Shown: one piece after another, positions 45,128-54,164 of the stretch | Layout: each line of letters opens with the position of its first letter | Position numbering within the stretch: the first letter of the stretch is position 1 | Source: Flavobacterium sp. SLB02 | Lineage (GTDB): Bacteria; Bacteroidota; Bacteroidia; Flavobacteriales; Flavobacteriaceae | Assembly: GCF_009664855.1 (NCBI RefSeq) | Contig: NZ_CP045928.1 | Span: forward strand, 5,990,518 to 6,054,517 | DNA: 64,000 bases | Reading direction: 5' to 3' | The notes under the pieces: generated by a model | Databases searched by the model: none | What the model saw: only the letters and a program-made list of their open reading frames with translations | What the model was told of the DNA's origin: nothing | Made by a program: the position numbers and the translations under genes

Positions 45128-46203
45128 AGTTGCAAAAAATAGCCATTCTTTGTAATTACGAGTTGCTTCCTGAAAGAGTAGGAGGCATGGATTATTTTTT
45201 CTGGGAATTTGATAAAAAGTGTAAAGACAATAATATTGAAATAGATTGGTTTTTTCCAAATAAATCAAATCATGGAAATTACTTAAATCTGAGTATTCAT
45301 AGTAATGAAGAATTGAATGTAGAAAATAATTTCCTTACTTTTTATAAGAAAAACAAACCTGAATATACACACGTCATTACCCATTTTGTAGAATTATGTA
45401 CCCATGTATTTTATAAAATAAAGAAAATTTCAAGCGTTAAAATAATTGCTATAGATCATAATCCACGGCCTTTGAATGGATATCCGTTAAAAAAGAAAAT
45501 TAATAAAAGGCTTAAAGGAATTTTGTATTCAAGATACATTGATGTCTTTGTTGGAGTTTCAAATTATACAGTGAATGAAATTCTAAAGGATTTTGGGTCT
45601 CATTTAAAATCTAAAACTATAACTATTTACAATGGCGTAATTATAGCTTCGATTTTAGCGAGGGATAAAAGAGCAATTGTTAAGCCTAGATTTTTAGTGG
45701 CTTCGCACCTCAGAGAATCAAAAGGAATTCAGGACTTAATCGAGGCAGTAAATCTTCTTCCTATTGCAAGTAAGAACCAAATTCAATTAGTAATATATGG
45801 AGAAGGGCCATATAAGCAACAATTGTTAGATAAAATTCAAAAATATAGTTTGCAGGACTGTTTCAGTTTTATGGGAAGTAAGGCTAATTTAAATGAAGTT
45901 TTTTCAGAATACGATTATATGCTTCAGCCCACACATATGGAATGTTTTAGTTTGTCAATCTTAGAAAGTCTTGCCGCAAATGTCCCCGTAATTACAACAA
46001 ATGTTGGGGGCAATACAGAGGTAATCACTTCGGGTGAAAATGGATATATTTTTGAAGCAAGAGATACAAAAGCTTTAGCATCATTGCTCGAAAATATTTA
46101 TTTGGGCAATAAAAAGATATCGGGTAATACGAGAGAATTAGTAGCTAATTGCTTTTCTTTGCTGAAAATGGTAGAAAATCATTTTGAACTGCTCAAAAAA
46201 TAA
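45118..46203 (+). CDS. Glycosyltransferase family 4
   Basis: A GT-B enzyme of 361 residues. FLVASHLRESKGIQDLIEAV opens the C-terminal domain, LVIYGEGPYKQQL follows, and THMECFSLSILESLAANVPVI is the EX7E region (with ECFSLSILE). The start overlaps the previous gene by 10 nt. The MBOAT gene starts 34 bp downstream. Confidence 0.87.
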   Translation: MDIKLQKIAILCNYELLPERVGGMDYFFWEFDKKCKDNNIEIDWFFPNKSNHGNYLNLSIHSNEELNVENNFLTFYKKNKPEYTHVITHFVELCTHVFYKIKKISSVKIIAIDHNPRPLNGYPLKKKINKRLKGILYSRYIDVFVGVSNYTVNEILKDFGSHLKSKTITIYNGVIIASILARDKRAIVKPRFLVASHLRESKGIQDLIEAVNLLPIASKNQIQLVIYGEGPYKQQLLDKIQKYSLQDCFSFMGSKANLNEVFSEYDYMLQPTHMECFSLSILESLAANVPVITTNVGGNTEVITSGENGYIFEARDTKALASLLENIYLGNKKISGNTRELVANCFSLLKMVENHFELLKK

Positions 46204-46237
46204 TTTTATTAAAATTTAATACCACAGTAAATAAAAT

Positions 46238-47671
46238 ATGTTTTTTAATTCCCTAGCATTTGCTATTTTTTTACCAATCGTTTTCTTCTTGTATTGGTTT
46301 GTATTCAATAAAACGAAAAGCACACAAAATGCTTTGTTAATTGTAGCCAGCTATTATTTTTATTCTTGCTGGGATTGGAGATTTTTGTTTTTATTGGTAT
46401 TCTCAACTTTTTTGGATTATTATACCGGAATTCAAATTGAAAAAGGAAAATCAGAACGAAATAGAAAATTTTGGTTCTGGCTTAGTATTTTAGTTAATTT
46501 AGGTTTTTTGGGTGTCTTTAAATATTACAACTTTTTCGCCTCATCATTTTCAGAATTATTAAATTCAGTTGGAGTAAAAGCAAGTCCAGTTTTGCTTAAT
46601 GTAATTCTTCCGGTCGGAATCTCTTTTTATACTTTTCACGGTTTATCGTATGTTATCGATATTTATTACAAACGTATTAAAGCTGAATATAACTTTGTAG
46701 ATTATTCACTTTTTGTTAGTTACTTTCCGCTTTTGGTTGCGGGTCCTATAGAAAGAGCTACACATTTATTGCCTCAGGTAAAAGTAAAAAGGGAGTTTGA
46801 TTTTGAAAAAGCCAAAGAAGGCGTTTGTCAAATTATTTGGGGTTTAGTCAAAAAAGTAGTCATCGCAGATACTTGTGCAACGTATGCGAATGCAATTTTT
46901 GACAACTATACTTCTATGAATTCCTTCTCGCTTATTTTAGGCGCAATATATTTTGCGTTTCAGATTTACGGAGATTTTTCAGGATATTCAGATATCGCAT
47001 TAGGAGTTTCAAAACTGTTCGGATTAGATTTACTTAGAAATTTCAATTATCCTTATTTTTCAAGAGATATTGCTGAGTTTTGGCGACGTTGGCATATTTC
47101 ACTTTCGTCATGGTTTCGAGATTATTTGTATATTCCGTTAGGAGGAAGTAAGGGAGGACTTTGGATGAAAATTAGAAATACCTTTATCATTTTTATAGTA
47201 AGCGGATTTTGGCATGGAGCAAATTGGACATATCTGGCTTGGGGATTCCTAAATGCTTTATACTTTTTACCATTACTTTTATCCAACAGTAACCGAAACA
47301 ATATTGACGAAATTCAAATCAAATTTAATTTTGATTCTGTAAAAGTACTAATTGGTATTTTTTCAACTTTTTTTATTACCTGTGTGGCATGGGTGTTTTT
47401 TAGAGCCAAAACAATTGCAGATGCCATTTTATACTTAAAACGCATAGTTACGAATAGGAATTTTGGTTTTCAATTTCTGGAAAATGAACGCTACAATTAT
47501 GAGTTACTGCTTCTTATTGGAATATTTATTTTGGTAGAATGGAATAATCGTACCAAAGTAGAACCTCTTTCAGGAAAAAGAACTATGCTTAAAGTAACTT
47601 TGGCTGTAGCGGCTATTTTAGCATTTGGGACTTATTCAGATTATAAAGAATTTATATATTTTCAATTTTAA
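46238..47671 (+). CDS. MBOAT-family O-acyltransferase (AlgI/DltB-like)
   Basis: A polytopic enzyme of 477 residues. WRRWHISLSSWFRDYLYIPLGG (282-303) and the catalytic His326 in GFWHGANW are the hallmark pair of the AlgI branch. It should carry an acyl group, probably acetyl, across the inner membrane for O-acylation of the polysaccharide. The SGNH-like gene overlaps its stop by 1 nt, matching the known pairing of MBOAT proteins with periplasmic SGNH-like transferases (AlgI with AlgJ/AlgX). Confidence 0.93.
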   Translation: MFFNSLAFAIFLPIVFFLYWFVFNKTKSTQNALLIVASYYFYSCWDWRFLFLLVFSTFLDYYTGIQIEKGKSERNRKFWFWLSILVNLGFLGVFKYYNFFASSFSELLNSVGVKASPVLLNVILPVGISFYTFHGLSYVIDIYYKRIKAEYNFVDYSLFVSYFPLLVAGPIERATHLLPQVKVKREFDFEKAKEGVCQIIWGLVKKVVIADTCATYANAIFDNYTSMNSFSLILGAIYFAFQIYGDFSGYSDIALGVSKLFGLDLLRNFNYPYFSRDIAEFWRRWHISLSSWFRDYLYIPLGGSKGGLWMKIRNTFIIFIVSGFWHGANWTYLAWGFLNALYFLPLLLSNSNRNNIDEIQIKFNFDSVKVLIGIFSTFFITCVAWVFFRAKTIADAILYLKRIVTNRNFGFQFLENERYNYELLLLIGIFILVEWNNRTKVEPLSGKRTMLKVTLAVAAILAFGTYSDYKEFIYFQF

Positions 47672-48555
47672 TGAAGCATTTTTTAATTTATATAACTAAA
47701 ATTATCCTGGTATTCATTTTGATTGCTGTTGCGCTTGATGGTGTTTACACAGCCATTTTTATGCAATCTAAAAATAGAGGAAAAATAGAAACTGTATTTA
47801 ACTCAAAAGCCCAAAAATATGATGTTATAGTTTTAGGCTCATCAAGAGCTAATAATCATTTTGTATCTCAGATGTTTGAAAATATTGGCTTAAAAACCTT
47901 TAATTACGGTATGAGTGGAGGCCATTTGTTTGAATCTTCATTACTTTTAAAATTAATGATCGAAAGAAAATATAAAATAAAAAATGTAATTCTTGAGGCT
48001 GATTTAAATCTTTGTAATGATCAGGAATCTGATGGAGTTTCTGCCAAATTCCTGCCTTATATTCATAATTCAAATGTTATTAAAGAACATTTTTCGGGTC
48101 AAAAAAATTTCAATGAACTATATTATATTCCTTTTTACAGATATATAAAGTACGATTCGAAAATTGGTTTTAGAGAAATTTTTAAAATTGAAAGTAAGGA
48201 AACAACAAATGCTTTAGATAACTTAGGATTTTATCCATTAAAAAAGCATAAAAATGGCAATATGAAAAATAATATTGTCAATTTAAATCCTTTGCCTAAT
48301 AACAAATATTATGAAGAAATTAAAAAGATTTGTAAAGCTAATAATATCAATTTAATAACTCTAATGACTCCAATGTGTGAAAATGTTGTAGGGATGAATT
48401 ATTTTGATAAAGTAAAAAAAGTATATCCGGAAATTCACAATTACGAGAATGTTGTGGTAGAGAATAAATATTTTTCGTCTTGTGGGCATATGACTGATAC
48501 CGGAGCTCGACTTTTTACTGCGCGAATAATAAAAGATTTCTTTATTAAACATTAA
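47671..48555 (+). CDS. SGNH-like membrane-anchored partner of the MBOAT, copy 1
   Basis: A 294-residue protein with one N-terminal membrane anchor (about 8-28) and a periplasmic SGNH/GDSL-like domain. VIVLGSSRANNHF (Ser57 or Ser58) resembles the nucleophile block, and SCGHMTDTGARLFT (His273) the C-terminal His block. The DxxH Asp usual in that block is Ser270 here. It probably hands acyl groups from the MBOAT protein to the glycan. It is clearly paralogous to the next gene (22 bp gap). Confidence 0.7.
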   Translation: MKHFLIYITKIILVFILIAVALDGVYTAIFMQSKNRGKIETVFNSKAQKYDVIVLGSSRANNHFVSQMFENIGLKTFNYGMSGGHLFESSLLLKLMIERKYKIKNVILEADLNLCNDQESDGVSAKFLPYIHNSNVIKEHFSGQKNFNELYYIPFYRYIKYDSKIGFREIFKIESKETTNALDNLGFYPLKKHKNGNMKNNIVNLNPLPNNKYYEEIKKICKANNINLITLMTPMCENVVGMNYFDKVKKVYPEIHNYENVVVENKYFSSCGHMTDTGARLFTARIIKDFFIKH

Positions 48556-48577
48556 TTAGGTTTTATTAGAATAGATA

Positions 48578-49459
48578 ATGAAAAAATTTATATTTTTTTT
48601 AGTTAATATAGCAACTATAACTATTCTGCTTGCGGTTACTTTAGACTTTCTTTACACAAGCATATATCTGCAATCTAATAACAGAAGAAAAATTGGCTAT
48701 ATATATAATTCAAATCCTAAAACTATTGATGTTATCATATTAGGTTCATCTAGAGCAAATAACCACTTTGTAACACCATTATTCGCAGAGAAAGGTTTGA
48801 CAGCATTTAATTTTGGGATGCAAGGGGCTAGATTATTTGAATCAGATTTGGTGTTAAAAATATTGCTGGAAAAAAAATACATAATTAAAAATGTTATTAT
48901 CGAAGTAGATTTAAATTTAAGGTCAGATTTTAATAGCTATTCAGAATCAAATGTTTTGAAATTCATGCCTTACCTCTATAGCTCAGAAAATATAAGAAAT
49001 CAGTTTAAAAATTTATCAGATTATAATTTTGAATATTACATTCCTTTTTATAGATACATGAAATATGATACAAGCTTAGGTTTTAGGGAAGTTTTCTTTT
49101 CTGCGATCAATAAAAAAAGCAAAGAACTTGATAATGGAGGGTATAATGCTTTGTATAACTCTGATGAAAAAAGACCATTAGATCTTTCTGTCTTTTCTCC
49201 TGCTAAAAATAAATATTACGAAGAAATTAGACATCTATGCAAACAAAACAATATAAATCTTATTGCAATAATGACGCCTGTATGTAAAAATACAAAAGGA
49301 ATGAACTATTTTGTAAAAGTAAATAAGGTATATCCTGAAATTAATAATTATGCAAATGTTATCCAAGATGATAAATGTTTTTATTCTTGTGGACATATGA
49401 ATGATATAGGAGCAAGAATATTTACAACTCGAGTCTTAAAAGATTTTTTTAATAAATAA
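48578..49459 (+). CDS. SGNH-like membrane-anchored partner of the MBOAT, copy 2
   Basis: A 293-residue tandem paralogue of the preceding gene with the same layout: N-terminal anchor, VIILGSSRANNHFV block, YYIPFYRYMKYD, NKYYEEIRHLCKQNNINLIAIMTP (split here only for description), and CGHMNDIGARIFT with His273. It also has Ser270 in place of the expected DxxH Asp. The pair could give two acylation sites, or one copy may be dispensable. A GT4 gene follows after 1 bp. Confidence 0.7.
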   Translation: MKKFIFFLVNIATITILLAVTLDFLYTSIYLQSNNRRKIGYIYNSNPKTIDVIILGSSRANNHFVTPLFAEKGLTAFNFGMQGARLFESDLVLKILLEKKYIIKNVIIEVDLNLRSDFNSYSESNVLKFMPYLYSSENIRNQFKNLSDYNFEYYIPFYRYMKYDTSLGFREVFFSAINKKSKELDNGGYNALYNSDEKRPLDLSVFSPAKNKYYEEIRHLCKQNNINLIAIMTPVCKNTKGMNYFVKVNKVYPEINNYANVIQDDKCFYSCGHMNDIGARIFTTRVLKDFFNK

Positions 49460-49460
49460 T

Positions 49461-50606
49461 ATGAAGATAGCTTTTTTGACACCAGAGTATCCACATTCTG
49501 CTACAGGTAATTCTGGAGGAATAGGAACAAGTATTAAAAATCTGGCAATGGGATTGTTAGAGCAAGGATCAGTGGTCAGAGTTCTTGTATACGGGCAAAA
49601 AGAAGATGGTATTTTTGATGATGATGGTTTCATTATTCAACAAATAAAAAATGTAAAAATTAAAGGGTTATCCTGGTTTTTGACTAGAAAAAAAATAGAA
49701 CGAATCATCAATGATCTTTATAAAAGACAAGAAATTGATTTAGTAGAGGCGCCGGATTGGACAGGTATTACATCTTTTATTCAACCAAAATCCTGTCCGA
49801 TAATTATAAGATTGCATGGATCAGATACTTATTTCTGTCATTTAGATAATCGCCCTGTAAAATGGATTAATAGGTTTCATGAAAAAAGAGCATTGCAAAA
49901 AGCTGATGGATTTTTGTCTGTGAGTAAATATACAGCAGATACAACAAATAGTATTTTTGACCTTAATAAAAAATTTGTAATTATTGCAAATCCTATCGAT
50001 ACCAAATTGTTTCAGACAAATAATGACGTACTCCATAACGAGAAAACGATATTATATTTCGGAAGTTTAATTCGTAAAAAGGGACTTTTGGAATTACCTT
50101 TTATTTTTAATAAAGTCATTGAGGATAATCCTGCTGCTAAATTAATTTTAGTTGGTAAAGACGTTCGGGATATTGTTTCGGGGAGTCTTTCAACCTGGAA
50201 AATGATGCAGGAATTGTTTTCTAAGAAAGCTATTCAAAATGTACAATATATGGGAAGTGTTCCTTATGATGCAATTAAAGAAAAAATACAGCAGGCAACA
50301 GTTTGTGTATTTCCTTCGTTTGCAGAAGCTTTTCCGGTTTCCTGGTTGGAAGCGATGGCTATGGAAAAAGCAATAGTAGCATCAGATATTGGATGGGCGA
50401 ATGAAATGATTGATGATGGGGAAAATGGTTTTTTAGTAAATCCTAAAAATCATGTTCTTTTTGCAAAAAGGATAAATGATTTTTTAGAAGATGAAACTTT
50501 ACGATTAAAAACCGAAATTTTAGCAAGAAAAAAAGTAGAAGAGTTTTTTGATATACAAGTCTTGGCAAAACAAAATATGGAGTTTTATAAATCATTTAAT
50601 AGTTAA
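49461..50606 (+). CDS. Glycosyltransferase family 4
   Basis: A GT-B enzyme of 381 residues. The Gly-rich GNSGGIGTSIKNLA loop is at the N-terminus, ILYFGSLIRKKGLLELP opens the C-terminal domain, and PSFAEAFPVSWLEAMAMEKA is the EX7E donor-binding region. It is 1 bp after the second SGNH-like gene and 3 bp before the next transferase. Confidence 0.9.
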   Translation: MKIAFLTPEYPHSATGNSGGIGTSIKNLAMGLLEQGSVVRVLVYGQKEDGIFDDDGFIIQQIKNVKIKGLSWFLTRKKIERIINDLYKRQEIDLVEAPDWTGITSFIQPKSCPIIIRLHGSDTYFCHLDNRPVKWINRFHEKRALQKADGFLSVSKYTADTTNSIFDLNKKFVIIANPIDTKLFQTNNDVLHNEKTILYFGSLIRKKGLLELPFIFNKVIEDNPAAKLILVGKDVRDIVSGSLSTWKMMQELFSKKAIQNVQYMGSVPYDAIKEKIQQATVCVFPSFAEAFPVSWLEAMAMEKAIVASDIGWANEMIDDGENGFLVNPKNHVLFAKRINDFLEDETLRLKTEILARKKVEEFFDIQVLAKQNMEFYKSFNS

Positions 50607-50609
50607 ATT

Positions 50610-52151
50610 TTGATAGTATTATATCATAACGGAACCAGAGCTGTAAAGGTTATTTCAAATGAAAATAAAATTTTGTCTTATGATAAGAATGCAAAACTAT
50701 CTGTTGTAATGTCTCAACTTGCTTTTCTATATCCCGATTCAAAAATTGTTTGGTGCAATGAAAAGTTCGAATCAAATTTAAATTTAGAAGGCATAAACGC
50801 AATTTTTCATCATAATAAAATGATGTTGTCTTACAATCCTGGAACAACTGAATTTTTAGGTCAAAAAATAGGTTATGTTGACGAATCTCCTTTTATCAAA
50901 ATCAATAAAGATGTAAGTTATCCAACTTGGCAAATGAGTAGTTTAGTAGGGATTATCCATTCATCAGTGCTTTTAGAGATTAGTAAAAAAATAAAACTAG
51001 ATTCTGACTTTGATTATCATTTAAATTCATTAGCTAAAGTATGTACATCTTTGGGGTTACTTTGTTATTCAGAACCAAAATTGCTATTAAAAAATGAATT
51101 GCGTTTAATTTTAAAACCTTCAAATTATACTCTTTTTAGATTCGTAAAACAACATTACAGAATGCGATGGATATTTTTGTTGTTTCTTAATTTTGCTATT
51201 TATGAATTTAGATTTCTACTTTTACCATTGCTATATAGCTTGTTTTTTAAGAATAGAAACAATAAAAATATTAATCTGGATTTTATTAAGGTTTGCTCTT
51301 CGCTAAATGTAACTCATTCCGGAACTATTGATGTCATTATTCCGACTATTGGAAGAGAACAATATTTATATGATGTACTAAAGGATTTATCTCGGCAAAC
51401 GTATCTACCTAAAAATGTTATAATTGTTGAGCAAAATCCCTTGCCGGGAAGTGTTTCATCCTTAAATTATTTAACATCTGAAGATTGGCCTTTTGTTATT
51501 AAGCATACATTTACTCATCAGGCAGGAGCTTGCAATGCAAGAAATGTTGCACTTAATCAAGTAGAAAGTGAGTGGGTATTCCTGAATGATGATGATAATA
51601 GATTTGAAGCAAATCTATTAGAAGAAATGTTTTTACAAATAAAACAATTTGGGACAAAGGTAGCTATGACTTCCTATCTTCAAAAGAATGAAATTTTAAA
51701 ATATTGTAATATTCATCAATCTAGAATTTTTGGTTCAGGAAATAGTGTTTTAAAATCTGAATTGTTAAAATTTGTTTCTTTTGATATGGCATTGGAATAT
51801 GGCTTTGGAGAAGATGCGGATTATGGCATGCAGTTAAGAAATATAGGTGCTGATATTATTTACTTTCCTAGTCTTTCAATTTTACATTTAAAAGCTCCGG
51901 TTGGTGGTTTTAGAGTAAAACCAGTTTTAGCCTGGGAAAATGATTCTATCCAACCCAAGCCTAGTCCAACATTAATGCACATGAAGATGAAGCATAGTAC
52001 TATAGAACAGCTGTTAAGTTATAAAACGATTTTATTTCTAAAAACATTAAAAAACGAATCAATCAGCCATTATTTTATTTTTTTTAAAAAATTTAAACAA
52101 AGATGGGAATCAAGTACATATTGGGCAATTAAATTAAGAAATAATGATTAA
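50610..52151 (+). CDS. Two-part glycosyltransferase: novel N-terminal domain plus family 2 domain
   Basis: A 513-residue protein. The C-terminal half from about 240 is a GT2 domain (DVIIPTIGREQYL, GACNARNVAL, NDDDN at 326-330, GEDADYGMQL). The N-terminal 170 residues match no family I can name; a hydrophobic stretch at about 188-213 may anchor or join the two. The start is a TTG at 50610, 3 bp after the previous stop; the first in-frame ATG lies about 33 codons later and would leave too long a gap. The stop overlaps the next gene by 8 nt. Confidence 0.75.
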   Translation: MIVLYHNGTRAVKVISNENKILSYDKNAKLSVVMSQLAFLYPDSKIVWCNEKFESNLNLEGINAIFHHNKMMLSYNPGTTEFLGQKIGYVDESPFIKINKDVSYPTWQMSSLVGIIHSSVLLEISKKIKLDSDFDYHLNSLAKVCTSLGLLCYSEPKLLLKNELRLILKPSNYTLFRFVKQHYRMRWIFLLFLNFAIYEFRFLLLPLLYSLFFKNRNNKNINLDFIKVCSSLNVTHSGTIDVIIPTIGREQYLYDVLKDLSRQTYLPKNVIIVEQNPLPGSVSSLNYLTSEDWPFVIKHTFTHQAGACNARNVALNQVESEWVFLNDDDNRFEANLLEEMFLQIKQFGTKVAMTSYLQKNEILKYCNIHQSRIFGSGNSVLKSELLKFVSFDMALEYGFGEDADYGMQLRNIGADIIYFPSLSILHLKAPVGGFRVKPVLAWENDSIQPKPSPTLMHMKMKHSTIEQLLSYKTILFLKTLKNESISHYFIFFKKFKQRWESSTYWAIKLRNND

Positions 52152-53169
52152 AATTTTCACAGATAAAGCTTATGTTACAGAAAAGTACAGAAAAATTATC
52201 TTTCCTTTATTACTTGATCTGTGTTATCTTAAAAATTTAGACATTTCTAAAAGTTATGTACTTGTAGATAAAATCGAAGAGTCAGATATTGTGGTAGTAC
52301 CAGTTGATATTAATTATTTTTTTAAAAACAAAGAAACCAATGTCCTGTTAGATTTCATTGAAAAGGGTAATGCAAATCATAAACAAGTGTGGCTATATAG
52401 TGGGGGTGATTTTGGTAAAACTCTAAAAAAAAATGTTTTTACTTTTCGTCTGGGAGGATTTGATAGTAAATTAAATATTCAAACATTTATATTTCCTTCA
52501 TTTGTATCAGATCCTTATGTAGTATTGAATAAAGCATTTGAAGCTTTGCCAAAAACAAATTTGCCAACCATTGGTTTTGTTGGTCATGCAAATAACTCAC
52601 CATTGAAATGGATTAAAGAATTATTACTTTTTTTATTTCATAATCTTAATAGGTTTTTAAAAAGAGAGCATACAGATTACCAGTTTTTTTATCCTTCAGG
52701 AAGTAGACGATTTTATTTTTTAAAAAAAATAAAAAAGTCGCCTTTAGTAATAACTAACTTTATTTTGAGAGATCAATACAGAGCTGGGGCTAAAACTATT
52801 GAAGAGAAAGAGAGAACAACCTTAGAATTTTTAAAAAATATAAATAATTCTCCTTATACTTTTTGTTTAAGAGGAGCAGGTAATTTTTCAGTACGTTTTT
52901 ATGAAACGTTAGCAATGGGAAGAATTCCTGTAGTGGTAAATACTGATTTTAGGTTGCCTTTGAACGATCTAATTGATTGGAATAGTCATTGTTTAATCGT
53001 TTCGGGTAAAAATATTGTAAATGAGTTAATACAATTTCATGCAAATATAAATGAAAAAGATTTTATAAAGATGCAAATTTCAAATCGAAACTTATGGCTC
53101 AATACTTTAAATAGAGTTTCTTATTTTAAAATTTTTCATGATTTTTTTAAAAGCAATAGTTTTGTATGA
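52144..53169 (+). CDS. Exostosin-like glycosyltransferase (GT47-like)
   Basis: A 341-residue protein with an exostosin-type C-terminal region: FCLRGAGNFSVRFYETLAMG followed by RIPVVV (about 240-265), then LPLNDLIDW. SDIVVVPVDINYFF in the N-terminal part also fits exostosin-like proteins. GT47 enzymes use nucleotide sugars such as UDP-GlcA, UDP-GlcNAc or UDP-Gal; the bacterial members are little studied. There is no signal peptide, so it acts in the cytoplasm. It overlaps neighbours by 8 and 4 nt. Confidence 0.75.
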   Translation: MIKIFTDKAYVTEKYRKIIFPLLLDLCYLKNLDISKSYVLVDKIEESDIVVVPVDINYFFKNKETNVLLDFIEKGNANHKQVWLYSGGDFGKTLKKNVFTFRLGGFDSKLNIQTFIFPSFVSDPYVVLNKAFEALPKTNLPTIGFVGHANNSPLKWIKELLLFLFHNLNRFLKREHTDYQFFYPSGSRRFYFLKKIKKSPLVITNFILRDQYRAGAKTIEEKERTTLEFLKNINNSPYTFCLRGAGNFSVRFYETLAMGRIPVVVNTDFRLPLNDLIDWNSHCLIVSGKNIVNELIQFHANINEKDFIKMQISNRNLWLNTLNRVSYFKIFHDFFKSNSFV

Positions 53170-54164
53170 AATTTTCTTTAATTATTTGTACTTACAAACG
53201 CCCTAAACCATTGTTGAAATTATTGCAATCAGTTAATAACCAATGTTTATATCCTGATGAAATTTTAATTATCGATGGATCTTTCGATAATGAAACGGAA
53301 ATTATTTTAAATGAGAATCAATTTAAAAACCTAAAGTATTTTTTTGTTGATGATCAGAATCGCGGTCTTACAAAACAAAGAAATTTTGGAATTAAAAATG
53401 TAAAAAGCAATATTGATATTGTTTGTTTTCTTGATGATGATACCATTCTCGAAGATAACTATTTTAAAGAATTAATAAAAACGTATGAAATTTATCCTGA
53501 AGCTTTAGGAGTTGGTGGTTATATTACTAATGAAACAAAATGGGAAAAGGTTAATGCTGATTATAAACCTTCAATAAATGAGTTTTACTTTGACGGATGG
53601 AAACGCAAAGATGGCAGCAGGTTTGTTTTGCGTAAAAAACTTAACTTAGACAGTAATACTCCTCCGGGTTTTTCACCTCTGTTTTCTCATGGAAGAAGTA
53701 TTGGTTTTTTACCACCTAGTAATAAAATATATGAAGTAGAACAATTAATGGGTGGAGTTTCTTCTTTTAGAAAATCAATTTTTGAAACATTTTCGTTCTC
53801 AACTTATTTTGAAGGATACGGTTTGTATGAAGATGCAGATTTTACATTACGAGTTGCAAAAACAGGTAAGTTATATCTAAATACAGCGGCAAAGTTAAGC
53901 CATTTTCATGCCAATTCCGGAAGACCAAATCAATATAAATATGGTAAAATGGTAGTTAAAAATGGCTGGTATGTTTGGCGTATTAAGAACCCAAACCCAA
54001 TTTTTGAAGATCGTTTAAAATGGAATTCGATTACGATTCTCTTAGTTTTAATTCGTTTTACAAATGTTTTCACTGAGCAAAATAAAAAAGCTGCATTTAA
54101 TGAAGCTTTAGGAAGAAGTATTGGTTATCTGAGTTTATTTATTGCCAAACCAAAAATGAGATAA
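53166..54164 (+). CDS. Glycosyltransferase family 2
   Basis: A 332-residue GT-A enzyme: SLIICTYKRPKPLLKLL, LIIDGSFDNET, NRGLTKQRNFGI and metal-binding LDDDT at 89-93. GYGLYEDADFTLRVAK is the acceptor-side motif. It overlaps the previous gene by 4 nt and the next by 1 nt. Confidence 0.88.
   Translation: MKFSLIICTYKRPKPLLKLLQSVNNQCLYPDEILIIDGSFDNETEIILNENQFKNLKYFFVDDQNRGLTKQRNFGIKNVKSNIDIVCFLDDDTILEDNYFKELIKTYEIYPEALGVGGYITNETKWEKVNADYKPSINEFYFDGWKRKDGSRFVLRKKLNLDSNTPPGFSPLFSHGRSIGFLPPSNKIYEVEQLMGGVSSFRKSIFETFSFSTYFEGYGLYEDADFTLRVAKTGKLYLNTAAKLSHFHANSGRPNQYKYGKMVVKNGWYVWRIKNPNPIFEDRLKWNSITILLVLIRFTNVFTEQNKKAAFNEALGRSIGYLSLFIAKPKMR

Noticed and set aside
47671..49459. A frameshifted duplication or assembly artefact behind the two SGNH-like genes
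   Set aside because: The copies differ throughout their length and each has a complete frame with its own start, so they are true diverged paralogues.
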